Under the pieces are notes generated by a model. The model was not told the DNA's origin. It searched no databases and saw nothing but the letters and a program-made list of their open reading frames with translations. A program made the position numbers and the translations under genes. Positions 38,801 through 48,205 of a DNA stretch of 64,000 nt are shown here, one piece after another. Each line of letters begins with the position of its first letter. Position 1 is the stretch's first letter. Origin of the DNA: Chamaea fasciata (Eukaryota > Chordata > Aves > Passeriformes > Sylviidae); the NCBI GenBank assembly GCA_029207755.1, contig JARCOQ010000002.1:56757172-56821171 (forward strand), in the 5' to 3' direction.

Positions 38801-41800
38801 TTACAGATGATACAGGCTGCCTTTAATAGTGACTGTATCTATTATTGCCATACTTGAAGCCTTTATTTTTTTTAAACCTAATGAGAAAATTTACTTGCTG
38901 TTCAATAGATAACGCTGCTGGCAAATTCAGCTTTGAATTGGTTATGGTTCTGCTCACATTTAGTTGCAGGTTACTTAGAGTTGCCTCTTGTTGTTCAGCA
39001 TTCAATTCTGAGGGCCTGAGAACTCAGGTTAATGTTTGTGTTAGGAAGTGCTGAATACCACTGAATTGAGCCCTTCTCTTGCAGGTACTGCTATATCTGC
39101 ATAGCATTTTATACTACTACTGCACAGTTGATAGATCATAACTAGATCAGTTGATGTTATTGATTGTACTCCTCATCTGTCAGAGGTGTCTGACTGTTCG
39201 CAGTGCAGAAATTCGAGATTTGTGTCTTAAAAATGGAAGCTTGAAAACTGTGTGGCATTCGTCATTTCAGAGGAGAAAGGCACCTTTAGTAGTGCTGTTT
39301 GGTTTTTTACTTCTTGCCAGAAGAGGGAGCCAAAATATAAAGGCTGGATTGGGTTTGCTTTCTGCAAGTTGCCTGGGTGTAATTACCCTGTGGCTCAGTG
39401 TGCTTATTGTCATCGTGCTCCCTTCATAGAAGGAAAAAGGCATAAAAAATTAAATGAGTGACTAAATATGTTTGAGAAAAAACTAGTCAGTTTTTATCTG
39501 TCCAGAAAATATGAAAGTAGAAATGTACAAATAGTGTAAGGATTTCTGCTGTTATTAAACATGCACAATCAGCCTCACTTTCATTTCCCTCTTCTGCTCA
39601 GTGTATTTGGGATTCCAGGGGAATATTTTGCAGTGTTCTCCTGGAAACTGGTGTAACATGAGCTGTTTCTGTAGGTCTTCTGATTATTTCTAGGTGGTTT
39701 TTTTTCTCCTCAGACTCAGAAGAGGAGAGTGAAGATGACTCTGCTTTTAGCACGTGTGCTTATGACCTTGAAAGAGACTTGAGGCAGTGTTTTCTGGTTT
39801 TCCCCCTATCTTCAGGTAGACTGAGGACAGTTACTGTGACTTTTGAGTTTGTATGCTTTGGGCTTTTTGCAAACAATGATTTGCAGCAGTGTAGAGCCAT
39901 TTGAAAATGTGCTAAAAAGTGGTTTCTTTACCCCAGAACTGTCCTTTAATTAGAGATCAAAGTTGTGCTGCAAACTGGGGAGGTGTTAGAAAGCTTCAGC
40001 CTCTTTTACAGTTGACATTTGTTGCTTAATAGAGATGTCTGAGGTAGAAGCACACTCTCAGCAGCTTCATGCCAAGAATATGGTTGTGTACATCAGCGGA
40101 ATGTTCTTTTTTTCCTTGAACCAATATTTTGCTTTGCAAATGCTGAAATACCCTGTAAAGCTAACTGGAACTGATGCCTGTTGCTGAATGTAAGGCAAAA
40201 GGTAAAGAGTGGAACTGTTTCACATGCTCTTGGACTGTCATCAGAGTCTCTATTCAGAGGCAAATGTACACAAATAGATAAACAGAGGAACGGATTTATT
40301 TTAACTGAAGTTGGGTCTCACTGTTGCAGTCTGATCCCTAAAGGATACTTTCTTGTTTAGGGTACTTGCTTTAAATTGGTTGTAGGTGTTTGAATGCAGA
40401 CTTGGCTGCTCTGGTGTACTTGTTTTTTCTATGAGGGTTTAATGCAGATTGATATCTCGCATGTATATTCTTAAGAATTTTCTATAAATTATAACCTTAT
40501 ATTTAAGATGAATGGATAATTTTCTGAAATTTATTGCATCTTTTAGGCAGGGCTAGTTGGACTAATTTCTTGGATATACCATATAGAAACCTTCACTATG
40601 ATTGGTTCAATATTTACTTATTTAACAATGTTTGATTTTATTCTTTTCCTTCTGTATGAATCAAGATGGATGTAAGACAGATTTAAACTTGCTAATACTC
40701 TTAAGAACTATTTTATACATGCATATAAATCAGTGCCCATGCTTTATATAAATGCATAAAAGAAAACGATACATAAGAGGGTTTATCTGTCTTGAGAACT
40801 GTTGGAATAATGATGGTTTACATGGAGAATAAAGTGACAAATAGCTTTAGAATACCAGAATGAGCTGTGTTGCTAACTTCTCCTCTAAAACTCACAAATT
40901 TTGTGTTGGCTGTGTAATATCAGTCAGAGGAAACTTGAACCATTTTCCCCCAGTTCCCCATAGTACATAGCTGGCAAAGAAACTAAATAAATCCCTTCTG
41001 TTGCAGTATACTACTTATAGAATAAATTCCTTAATTATCATTTGTATGTGAAAGCACTGTAGAATTATTTTCATTTTGGTATATTTTGTTCAGTTATGGA
41101 CCAAAAATCTTGGAATTTAGCCTGCAAGTAATATATAAAAGGTCTTTGAATAATTAGGTCACCAAAACTGTAGGCACATGCGCTCTTAGAAGTGCATTTG
41201 GATAGGTCTTATATTTTTAGAAGATTGTTCTATTTCATCCTACAGAATTCATGAGATGATCACAAAAGAACAACTCTAAACACAATTTACGACTCAGAGA
41301 AGGCAGTCAGTAGTTCAGTAAGTAACAAAGTAGTTGATTAGAAACACTGAATTCTTGATTTCATATGTTTGATACAGCAGAACACCAGAATTGAAAAGGG
41401 TATTTTTGCCATGTCTTAAAATTAATGGCTGGACTGTTGCTTAAACTGTATGGTTTCCTTCATCCATCTAATCAGAGCTTGACAGAAATTTGCCAGTGGT
41501 AAATGAACTTTCCCTTACCATGGACTGTAAAATATGCAGTTTTTCTAATTTCTACTGTGTATTTCTACACAGTAGAAATTAGAGAAACCTTCCCCTTGTA
41601 GTTTGTCAGTGTACACCAGAATTTTCTTTTAGGGTGGAAGATAAAAATTCTTACCCTTTTAATGTATCTCAGAATGTAAGTTCAAGTGAAATCAAGTTCA
41701 TAGGAGGTTTCGACTTTTTTAACAATAAATATCTACCTAGAGAATAAATGTTAGCTAACTAGTGTTGTGTTGATCTTTACCAAAGGGGAGGAATTATTTC

Positions 41801-44800
41801 TTAAAACTGGATTAAATGCTCTTTTATGCCACTTGTCTTAAAATAAGGTGGTGTTTTATTTTTATGCTATCAATGAAATGGTTCAGAATAGTTTTTGACA
41901 GTAACTGAGGTATCTTTTCCGATGGCTAGAACTTGCATTAAGCTTCAAACAACCGTGGCCAAATCTCTGGTAGGCTTTAAAAAATTGAATACTTTTCTGA
42001 CTGGAAAACTCTGAGTAGAAATTTACCTGTGTCCTTTCACTGTGGGTGGTGTTTCTTCTAGACAATAAATCCCTCATTTGACCCTCTTCTCAGAGGGGTA
42101 GGTTTCTCTTAGGATGGTATTTCAAAGAACTAGTGCATGAAATACTCTCAGAATGTCTTTTCCTTTTTGCTTTGCTCTCCTTGAACCCAAAGCACAAGGG
42201 ACTTTAAAGAGAAAGTGTATTATATCTGCATTGGAATTTTTATAGATCTGGAGTACCATGTCCCATTGTAGGCTTACCAGTGTAAGAAAGGCACTGATGT
42301 AGTGAAGCAGGTCCTAGCAGAGGGCTGCCAAGGTGGTCAGGTGGCTTGAGCTACAAGGAGAAGCTGAGCAGTTAGGCTTATCCTGAAGTGGCATGCAGAG
42401 CATTTAATTTGCAGTTAAATTTTCCTGTCTTATATACTAAAGTTGGCACAAGGCACACAGGCATACGTTTTATGAAATATAAATGTTGAATCAAAGTAGT
42501 TGGCAAAGTGTTGATGTATTTCTCTTGCCCAAGTGAATTTTTTTCAAAGGAGAGGAAAAAGCTAACAGTACTTTTTTTGCTAGATGTGACACAAATGTCT
42601 GTGCTGATGTGTTACTCTTCTGTGTGATAGCTATCAGTATCTGTACTAAAACCTTCATTAAAATGCATTTATTGCCATTTGTGCATGTAATTGGGACTCA
42701 CAAAATTGTTCCTTCTTAGATCAAATCGAGCTCTCAAGTTGAAGAAACACGCGCCTTCACAGAAGTTTATAGCTTTATATTTTTGGAAAATGTGGTTGTA
42801 TAATGGTATGAAGTTAATGATTTCCCTAGCTTTGCTCCTGCCTGCCATTTCGCCTAATGAGTAACTTCAATTGAAGTGGATGTAGTAGACAGAGTAGAAG
42901 TTTAATCATGTCAGAAATATATTCTGTCTCAGTTCTTCAGCTGTGTGCACTTCCAGCTTGGCAGGGTTGAAACGGTTTAGAGTTAAGAAATCTGCATCCT
43001 ACACTGGGAATTAGTTTGTGTCATTGGCTTCTCCTTAGGGATGTATATCGTGCAGTACTGGTTTAGGGACAGTTTCAGAGAGGAAAATGTAAGAGCTAGC
43101 AGATGAGAAAAGAAGAATCGGGATTACTGGAGCGGCAAAACTAAAATTCTTCCTTATTTTCTTCTTTTTATGCATGGGCAGAGTACTGTGATGAATAGCC
43201 AAAGGACTGTTAGCCCACAGTCTTCATAAGGACTCGTTGAGGAGGGTTGTATTGGGAGAAGAAAAAAGTCCATGTTTAGTAGCTCACGTCAAGCATTATA
43301 TTGCATTAGAGGTCATTTTTGGTGTGGATGAAATAGTCTGTGTTAGAGATACTGGAAAGTGTTGGTGGAAAGCCTGAAGTGTAAGGGCAGGAGAGAAATT
43401 GAAGAGGTATAGAAGAGAGCAGTTTCAGTAACAAGCATCTGTTTGTTTTTTTTTTTTCCCCCTCCCCTAAAACATGTTGGGGGATGCACTAATAAGTGGA
43501 GTATAAAATCTTAACATTAGAGCCTCAACTGAAATGCACAACTCAATTGATAATAGAGTCTCCTCAGGTTGAGAAGAGTTTATGTAAGAAACAGAAGAGA
43601 GTGGTTTTAAATTAATACCCGTGTTTCACTTGTAACTAATTAGTTCCTTTGTAAGTAGCTAATTAACTTAAATGTTTGGCTCAGGAGATCCAAATCCACT
43701 GGGGAAAAAAAAAAAAACCTGCTAGTTCTCCCACTTGTGGAACTACTTGATTGTCTTATATGTAGATAGTCAAATATTTTTTGCTTCCTTAAGCTATTCA
43801 CAGAGTATTAGATTTATGAGTGTAGATGCTAAAAAATGAACTTTAAGGTTGCAATTTTCAAAACGTTTTTAAAAGAGTCCAGGGGAGGTAGCTTTACTGA
43901 CTTCTTCTGTTTTGCTGAAGAATAATTCTTCTGCATAGTTTAACAGATATCTCCACATCCTTACAGATGGCAATATTAAACTCTGGAATCCAGGCCTTTT
44001 TTAGGGATGGTAGCTTGGTCATCCAGACTACTGGCATTTTGATTTTATTTGGTTATTTTTGGTTCTGTGATGTTATTTTAAAAACAGATACTCTGATGCC
44101 TAATTTGTGACTTGTAAAGTGGCTGAAAATATTGAAAAATCCAACAGGTGCAGGGAGTAGGAAATCAAATACATGTGGGTGTTGGACTTCTAAATTTACT
44201 GGAGCTCTCCCGTGCTTTGAAGGACATTTCATGCCTCTTATCTTAAACTTTCTGTTGTTTTCAGTACATGTTAGTAGTGGAAAATAAGTATTTAAACTTA
44301 TCTTGGGAATTTGTAGCTTCCTGAGGGATAAAAAATAAGAAGAAACATTCATAACTGAATATTCTGTTTCTTAAAATTCATCTTGATTGCAAACATGGAA
44401 GCGTTGAAACTTCAATTAGCTTTTTTTTATTATTATTTTGGTAAGATACCTCAGTCTGTTGCTTGCCAGTGATTGATTTGAACAACGGGTTAAATAAACT
44501 TCGGATTTCAGATCAACATAATTCTGTGCAATGAGCTTACTGTTTAAATCTCAGGTTAGCTTTTACAGTGGTGCCTTTGTTCCTGGGTCTGCAGGGATCC
44601 CCAGGTTTTCGTGGCTTTAGGTAGAACTAAGGACTTGCTTCTGCTGAGCTGTTCACAAATAAGGAACCACTGAAGTTTTGCAAGCACCGATTTCAGTTAA
44701 TTAATGGCATGGTATGAACTTAGTGACATCTCCTTAAGTGAATTGGAGTGACATTAGACAGTCCTTGTTTTGCAGATATTGTTTTGCAACTTTGTAACCC

Positions 44801-47763
44801 TGTAACCAAAGGAGAAGGTTAATTATGAAAAAAAACATTTCAGTATGGTTGTCTAAAGGGATTGTGTGAAGTTGTGAATAGGCCATGACATACTTCACTT
44901 AATTTTGTTTCTCCTATGATAATTGCAACCACATCCATTTTTAATTGCTAGTTTTGTCAATGAATACTCGACAATTTTCTCCATAGCAGTGTTTGTTCAT
45001 TGAACCAAATGAGTACAGCTTCTGAATTTCTCCAGTGGGAAGATCTGCATAGTCCCAGGGTGTTTCTCTGGTTTGTGTACTACACATCAAACATGGAATT
45101 TTTTGGTAAATGAAATGTAAACTTAGATAAAGTTGGATTTTGTAGTCTTTCAAAGCTGCTGCTTATTAGAGCTGACTGCCAAGAAAGGGATATTTGAAAG
45201 GCAATACCTTGGAGCCTGGCAGTGTAGAGACCTTGGGACGCCATAATTTACAAAAAGAATCAAGTGAATAGTAAGCAAAAGAAAGTGAAGTGGTTCTAAA
45301 CAAAAAGGTAAAAGTCTGCTACGAAATCTGGGCAGGCATATGGGAGCTTGTTTGATGTATGACTTTAACTGGAGTGACTTCATCTTGTAAGGTAGGTACA
45401 TTTGGCTGTGATACAGGCTTTGTATTAGAGGCTGTGTTTCTAAAACCAAATGTATGTATTTTCTTACAACTGCAGGATCCAACTACTTTGGAACTGCTTG
45501 GCAGAACAACTGTTTGCATCTGGATTAATTTGTTCTTTGTCTTGTGTTTTGTAGGTTGAGATAAAAATGAAGAAGCCAGAGGCTGTAAGATGGGAGAAGC
45601 TGGAGGGCCAGGGAGATTCTCCTAAGTTAAAACAATTTACACCAGGTTTGTTCTCTGTTTAATTATTAATAGTAGTGTTGCCTTTAATATTGTTTATAAA
45701 ATCACAGCTTCATATTTGCAATGAAAAGCCTAATAGTCTTGTTTTCACTGCCAAGAATTGACAGAAAGTCTGCAAGCCATTAGTGAAACATAGTAATTAA
45801 ATTTAGTCATAACTTCTGTTAATCTGATGAACTAGTATAAGGATATATGTTTGTCATTAATTCTTCTTATCTGTTTGGGTCCCTGTTTTGCAGTTCTGCA
45901 TGTTTTTAAGTGTGTGTGTGTTGTGGTTTAGGAATGGTACCTCCCAAATCAGCGCCCTGCTGGGACTCTCCCAAAGGACACTGTCACAGTCTCACTCTCC
46001 TTTACCCTCCCCTCTCTCACTGCACTGGGATGGAGCTGAGACTTGGAGGCACAAGGTGAAGGGTTGAGATAAAAACAGTTTACTGGAAACATCAATTAAA
46101 TTAGAAAACAAACAGTAACAGCAACAATATTAATAACAAAAGGCTACAAAAGAGAGAGTGATTTACATGCAAAATGCTCCAGTGGACCCCGGGTGACAAT
46201 GACCTCATGATGGATGGCTTCCCCCTCCCCACATCTTCTTTTTGACTGGAAGCTGCCCTTCTTCTGGGATGCCAGAGTCCCTTGCTCCCTCCCTAGAAAT
46301 GATCTGCCCTGGTGTAGAGTATCTTCCCTGCCGTGCCCACAGAGCTTCAGGCCCTACCCCTCATCACTACTGCAAAAAATTAACTCTCTCCTGGCCAGAC
46401 CCAGGACAGCGGTTGTTATGTTATGTGACCTGTTCCTTAAGTATTGGATTTCTCTTGGAAACTGATACATTGAAGTTTTTCAATACAGATAAGCATTCTG
46501 TCTTTGACAAAATTTGAATTTCTTGATTTACTGATTTCAGAATATTTTTTTTGTATTCAGCTCAACTTACTCTGTGGCTCTAGGCTGCTGTTTTGGTTTT
46601 TTTTTCTGTCAGCCAATATCTCTTACCTCATTTTGATTGAAATTATCTGTGTTGCTGTTGGCCAGCTTTTTTTGTGTGTGTTGGGTAACAAAATTATATA
46701 ACTGTTTACCTAAAAATAAACTGCATTTCTTAGTTTCCTTTATTTTTGTTACTGCAGTGCTTCTATCAGTTGGAGGAGTCCGTTTGCATTTTCATGTCCC
46801 ATTATCATCTCTGATTCATCAGGTACATGTGTCTGTGTACAAGTCGTGAGAACAGGCTTGGTTAACTCACACTTCTGTTTGCAGATACCCAGCACTTATA
46901 CCCATCATCGTCTCACTATACAAGGAACTGGGACAAACTGGTTGTTGAAATCAAAGAAGAGGAGAAAAATGAGAAGTTAGAAGGAGATGCTGCTTTAAAT
47001 AAACTCTTCCAGCAAATTTATTCAGATGGTACAGATGAAGTAAAACGTGCCATGAACAAATCATTTGTAAGTCTTCATTCTTTTCTCTGAAGAAATGTGT
47101 GACTTTTGCGCACTGATATGATTTATTAAACTTTGCATATGTTGGGAAATGCCTCCATTACCAAAATTTTGGGCCTATAAATGAATAAATTTTGGCCATG
47201 GATCTGTTGGCGATACTGGTACAGCTACTCTCACTGAAAGCTACTGGGCTGTACACCAGTGAATGTGACTTTAAGTCCAAGGTTGTGCCTTGTCACTGGT
47301 CTCTTCATTTCAATAAGTGTTATCAAAGGAAGTAGAGGTTTGGCTCATGTAGAGCTTGAAGACTTGCCAGGGGTGAAGGGATCAAATTCCTCCTGATTGC
47401 TTGAATCTAGTTTAATTTGTACTCATCACAGGCAAGAACATGACTGGCCCTTTAAAAGCTTCTTGTTAATGAAGCAGCATCTCACTGTGTCCAGTAGTGA
47501 TAAAAGTACTGGAGATTATGGAATGATGGCTTGGTCAAATTTTATTTCATAGGTACACAATTTCTGTGTAATCACTACTCTTTGAAGTTTGCTGTAGGAA
47601 ATGCGGCTTTTATATTGCTAGAATTCTCAGCAAGCTAAACAAGCTCTCTCTCATATTGCAGATGGAGTCTGGTGGCACAGTTCTGAGCACCAACTGGTCT
47701 GATGTTGGTAAAAGGAAGGTAGAAGTGAATCCTCCTGATGACGTGGAATGGAAAAAATTCTAA
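22781..47763 (+). CDS. SUGT1: SUGT1 (SGT1), HSP90 co-chaperone; complete gene, 13 coding exons
   Basis: SGT1 bridges HSP90 with SKP1-containing SCF ubiquitin ligases, kinetochore assembly factors and NLR immune receptors, in cytosol and nucleus. The thirteen exons below join in one frame of 333 residues plus TAA, the same length as the human short isoform as I recall it. Order: an Ala/Glu-rich start, three TPR repeats (about residues 15-116), a variable linker, the CS domain that contacts HSP90 (about 138-227, starting [12 protein letters not shown]), and the SGS domain (about 245-333, [20 protein letters not shown] to DDVEWKKF). The start ATG at 22781 has G at -3 and +4. The frame upstream of it is open but GC-rich and unlike the family, so the family-length start is preferred. 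The gene is convergent with CNMD and lies on the same strand as ELF1. Confidence 0.95.
22904..22949 (+). CDS. SUGT1: SUGT1 coding exon 2
   Basis: A 46-nt exon encoding [15 protein letters not shown], corresponding to FSDALIDEDPQAALE in the human protein. Acceptor ctcggcag, donor cag|gtgagg. It is separated from exon 1 by a 76-bp GC-rich intron. Confidence 0.88.
23290..23484 (+). mobile_element. CR1 LINE 3'-end fragment
   Basis: Contains the CR1 tail phrases: ACGGATGTGGTTGAGTCCCC, ATCACTGGAGGTTTTCAAGA, CAGATGAGATGATCCTTCGA, GGTCCCTTCCAACCTGGCC, ending TTCTGTGAC. The 5' edge is uncertain by about 25 bases. Confidence 0.85.
23826..23851 (+). repeat. Poly-A tract (26 A)
   Basis: An uninterrupted run of 26 A in SUGT1 intron 2. 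No retrocopy body is recognised upstream. Confidence 0.98.
26101..26191 (+). CDS. SUGT1: SUGT1 coding exon 3 (TPR 1)
   Basis: A 91-nt exon encoding [20 protein letters not shown] followed by [10 protein letters not shown], the helix pair of the first TPR. Acceptor gtttacag, donor g|gtaaca. Confidence 0.95.
26192..26874 (+). other. SUGT1: SUGT1 intron 3
   Basis: AT-rich intron between the TPR 1 and TPR 2 exons. Nothing else recognised. Confidence 0.85.
26875..26944 (+). CDS. SUGT1: SUGT1 coding exon 4 (TPR 2)
   Basis: A 70-nt exon encoding [20 protein letters not shown] plus LRKG. This is the canonical [18 protein letters not shown] pattern. Confidence 0.96.
26945..27261 (+). other. SUGT1: SUGT1 intron 4
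   Basis: A 317-bp intron with nothing else recognised. Confidence 0.85.
27262..27332 (+). CDS. SUGT1: SUGT1 coding exon 5 (TPR 3)
   Basis: A 71-nt exon encoding [20 protein letters not shown] plus RLD, the third TPR. Acceptor gtgtcag, donor a|gtaagt. Phases fit on both sides. Confidence 0.95.
27333..31353 (+). other. SUGT1: SUGT1 intron 5
   Basis: A 4.0-kb AT-rich intron. Only short chance ORFs and brief homopolymers are seen. The mammalian long isoform carries an extra exon at this position, but no matching coding segment is recognised here. Confidence 0.75.
31354..31407 (+). CDS. SUGT1: SUGT1 coding exon 6
   Basis: A 54-nt exon encoding [18 protein letters not shown], equivalent to the ANFSVWIKRCQEAQN segment after TPR 3 in mammals. 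It shows the short-isoform arrangement. Confidence 0.93.
31408..33142 (+). other. SUGT1: SUGT1 intron 6
   Basis: A 1.7-kb intron with a 14-base G tract at 32685-32698. Nothing else recognised. Confidence 0.75.
32685..32698 (+). repeat. Poly-G tract (14 G)
   Basis: Fourteen consecutive G preceded by CCCC, in SUGT1 intron 6. Confidence 0.95.
33143..33159 (+). CDS. SUGT1: SUGT1 coding exon 7, 17-nt microexon (predicted)
   Basis: TATCACAGACTGATTTG lies between acceptor tctttcag and donor gtaaga. It encodes VSQTDL together with the G left over from exon 6. Without it exons 6 and 8 do not join in frame; with it the frame and the total length (333 residues) match the family. The mammalian protein has a short variable segment (GSESEVW) at this place. 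The call rests on phase and splice sites, not on sequence similarity. Confidence 0.7.
33160..34222 (+). other. SUGT1: SUGT1 intron 7
   Basis: A 1.06-kb intron with an A9G11 tract at 33664-33683. It ends in a run of competing CAG acceptors. Confidence 0.7.
33664..33683 (+). repeat. A9G11 homopolymer pair
   Basis: Nine A directly followed by eleven G in SUGT1 intron 7. Confidence 0.95.
34223..34248 (+). CDS. SUGT1: SUGT1 coding exon 8
   Basis: Encodes QQPLPPKI and the first two bases of Lys, leading into KYDWYQ. Donor aa|gtaagt. The start is ambiguous: AGs at 34212-34213, 34221-34222, 34224-34225 and 34227-34228 all keep the same frame and differ only in the number of Ile/Gln codons. Confidence 0.75.
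34249..35804 (+). other. SUGT1: SUGT1 introns 8 and 9 (flanking exon 9)
   Basis: Two introns, 34249-34672 and 34770-35804, interrupted by exon 9. Only short chance ORFs are seen. Confidence 0.8.
34673..34769 (+). CDS. SUGT1: SUGT1 coding exon 9 (CS domain start)
   Basis: A 97-nt exon encoding [20 protein letters not shown] followed by [13 protein letters not shown]. The YDWYQ..VI.TI.IKN pattern is the first strand set of the SGT1 CS domain. Acceptor ttaaaag, donor ag|gtgatt. Confidence 0.95.
35805..35912 (+). CDS. SUGT1: SUGT1 coding exon 10 (CS domain)
   Basis: A 108-nt, phase-0 exon encoding [20 protein letters not shown] then [16 protein letters not shown]. The [26 protein letters not shown] signature is near-identical to mammals. 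Confidence 0.96.
36008..36046 (+). repeat. Short tandem duplication, 21-bp period
   Basis: CTTGCTTTTCATATAGAA occurs at 36008-36025 and again at 36029-36046, separated by ATG. A local slippage-type duplication. Confidence 0.95.
41539..41588. repeat. Near-perfect 50-nt inverted repeat (hairpin)
   Basis: Positions 41544-41561 pair exactly with 41566-41583 (18 bp) around the loop TTTC. The stem extends to 41539/41588 with one G-T pair, giving 23 pairs. It lies in SUGT1 intron 10. Confidence 0.95.
42245..42395 (+). mobile_element. Old CR1 LINE fragment (internal 3' part)
   Basis: Matches CR1 phrase order upstream of its 3' end: ATCTGGAGTACCATGTCC, TGTAAGAAAGGCACTGATG, GAAGCAGGTCCTAGCAGAGG, GGTGGTCAGGTGGCTTGAGC, AAGGAGAAGCTGAGCAG. 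Diverged, and lacking the terminal 3' end. Confidence 0.75.
45555..45645 (+). CDS. SUGT1: SUGT1 coding exon 11 (CS domain end)
   Basis: A 91-nt exon encoding [20 protein letters not shown] then [10 protein letters not shown]. The [15 protein letters not shown] motif closes the CS domain. The preceding intron is 9.6 kb. Confidence 0.96.
45646..46884 (+). other. SUGT1: SUGT1 intron 11
   Basis: A 1.24-kb intron, about 40% of which is the solo LTR described separately. Confidence 0.85.
45922..46435 (-). mobile_element. Solo LTR of an endogenous retrovirus, songbird type
   Basis: The + strand shows the reverse complement of a songbird ERV LTR as I know it: TGTGGTTTAGGAATGGTACC at the left edge, GGGACACTGTCACAGTCTCA-like sequence, GCTGAGACTTGGAGGCACAA, GGTTGAGATAAAAACAGTTT, ACTGGAAACA, then an A/C-rich stretch and CCAGGACAGCGGTTGTTATG near the right edge. 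No retroviral coding sequence or second LTR is present. The right boundary is degraded and no target-site duplication could be fixed. It is antisense to SUGT1. Confidence 0.75.
46885..47066 (+). CDS. SUGT1: SUGT1 coding exon 12 (SGS domain)
   Basis: A 182-nt exon running from [20 protein letters not shown] to [13 protein letters not shown]. It covers the conserved SGS core ([26 protein letters not shown]). Acceptor tttgcag, donor ttt|gtaagt. Confidence 0.97.
47067..47661 (+). other. SUGT1: SUGT1 intron 12
   Basis: A 595-bp intron with nothing else recognised. Confidence 0.85.
47662..47763 (+). CDS. SUGT1: SUGT1 coding exon 13 (C-terminus, stop)
   Basis: Encodes [20 protein letters not shown] followed by [13 protein letters not shown] and TAA. 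The mammalian ending is WKKY, so the final Tyr-to-Phe change is conservative. Confidence 0.97.
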   Translation: MESGGTVLSTNWSDVGKRKVEVNPPDDVEWKKF

Positions 47764-48205
47764 TCCTATTTCTGATCTTTACCATCTGTGTGTTGCCATA
47801 GTCATATACTGACCACTATGTATGGACATAGCATTCTTGGATTCAAAGCACTGAATGTTCCCTTGAAAACAGGAATTGTCTGTACATTTTGCGTGCTTTA
47901 GAAATTCCTTCATCTGCAGATCTTAAAGATATGCTCAAGAGTGGAACCCTATTTTTATCATCTCTGTCTTAATTTCTGGGAATTGAGTCCATCAGTCCAA
48001 ATTTTCTACCACCTTTATCAGCTCTGCTCTTTGGGATAGGGTGATCTCTAATGGCTGGTCAGGATTATTGCCTTACACTTGGTATTTCTGTTCAATAACT
48101 TATTAGATCGTGGCAATTTTGAGTAAAAACACTTCTCACAACAGTGTTAAAATTGTTTGCTCCTTAACTCTGCTAAATAAAGCTGTAAATACAACTTTTT
48201 CTATA
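47764..48205 (+). other. SUGT1: SUGT1 3' untranslated region (probable extent)
   Basis: Non-coding sequence after the stop, up to about 25 bases past AATAAA at 48176. The end point is inferred. Confidence 0.7.
48176..48181 (+). terminator. SUGT1: SUGT1 poly(A) signal (AATAAA)
   Basis: AATAAA within TGCTAAATAAAGCTG, about 410 bases after the stop and followed by T-rich sequence. It is the best candidate for the SUGT1 3' end. Confidence 0.75.

Larger units (their letters stand above)
35913..45554 (+). other. SUGT1: SUGT1 intron 10 (9.6 kb)
   Basis: The largest SUGT1 intron. It contains a 21-bp-period duplication (36008-36046), two CTCF-like motifs (37490-37507, 39316-39331), a near-perfect hairpin (41539-41588) and an old CR1 fragment (42245-42395). 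No further exon is recognised. Confidence 0.8.

Noticed and set aside
41539..41588. Hairpin as a microRNA precursor
   Set aside because: The total stem is 23 bp with a 4-base loop, too short for Drosha/Dicer processing of a canonical miRNA.
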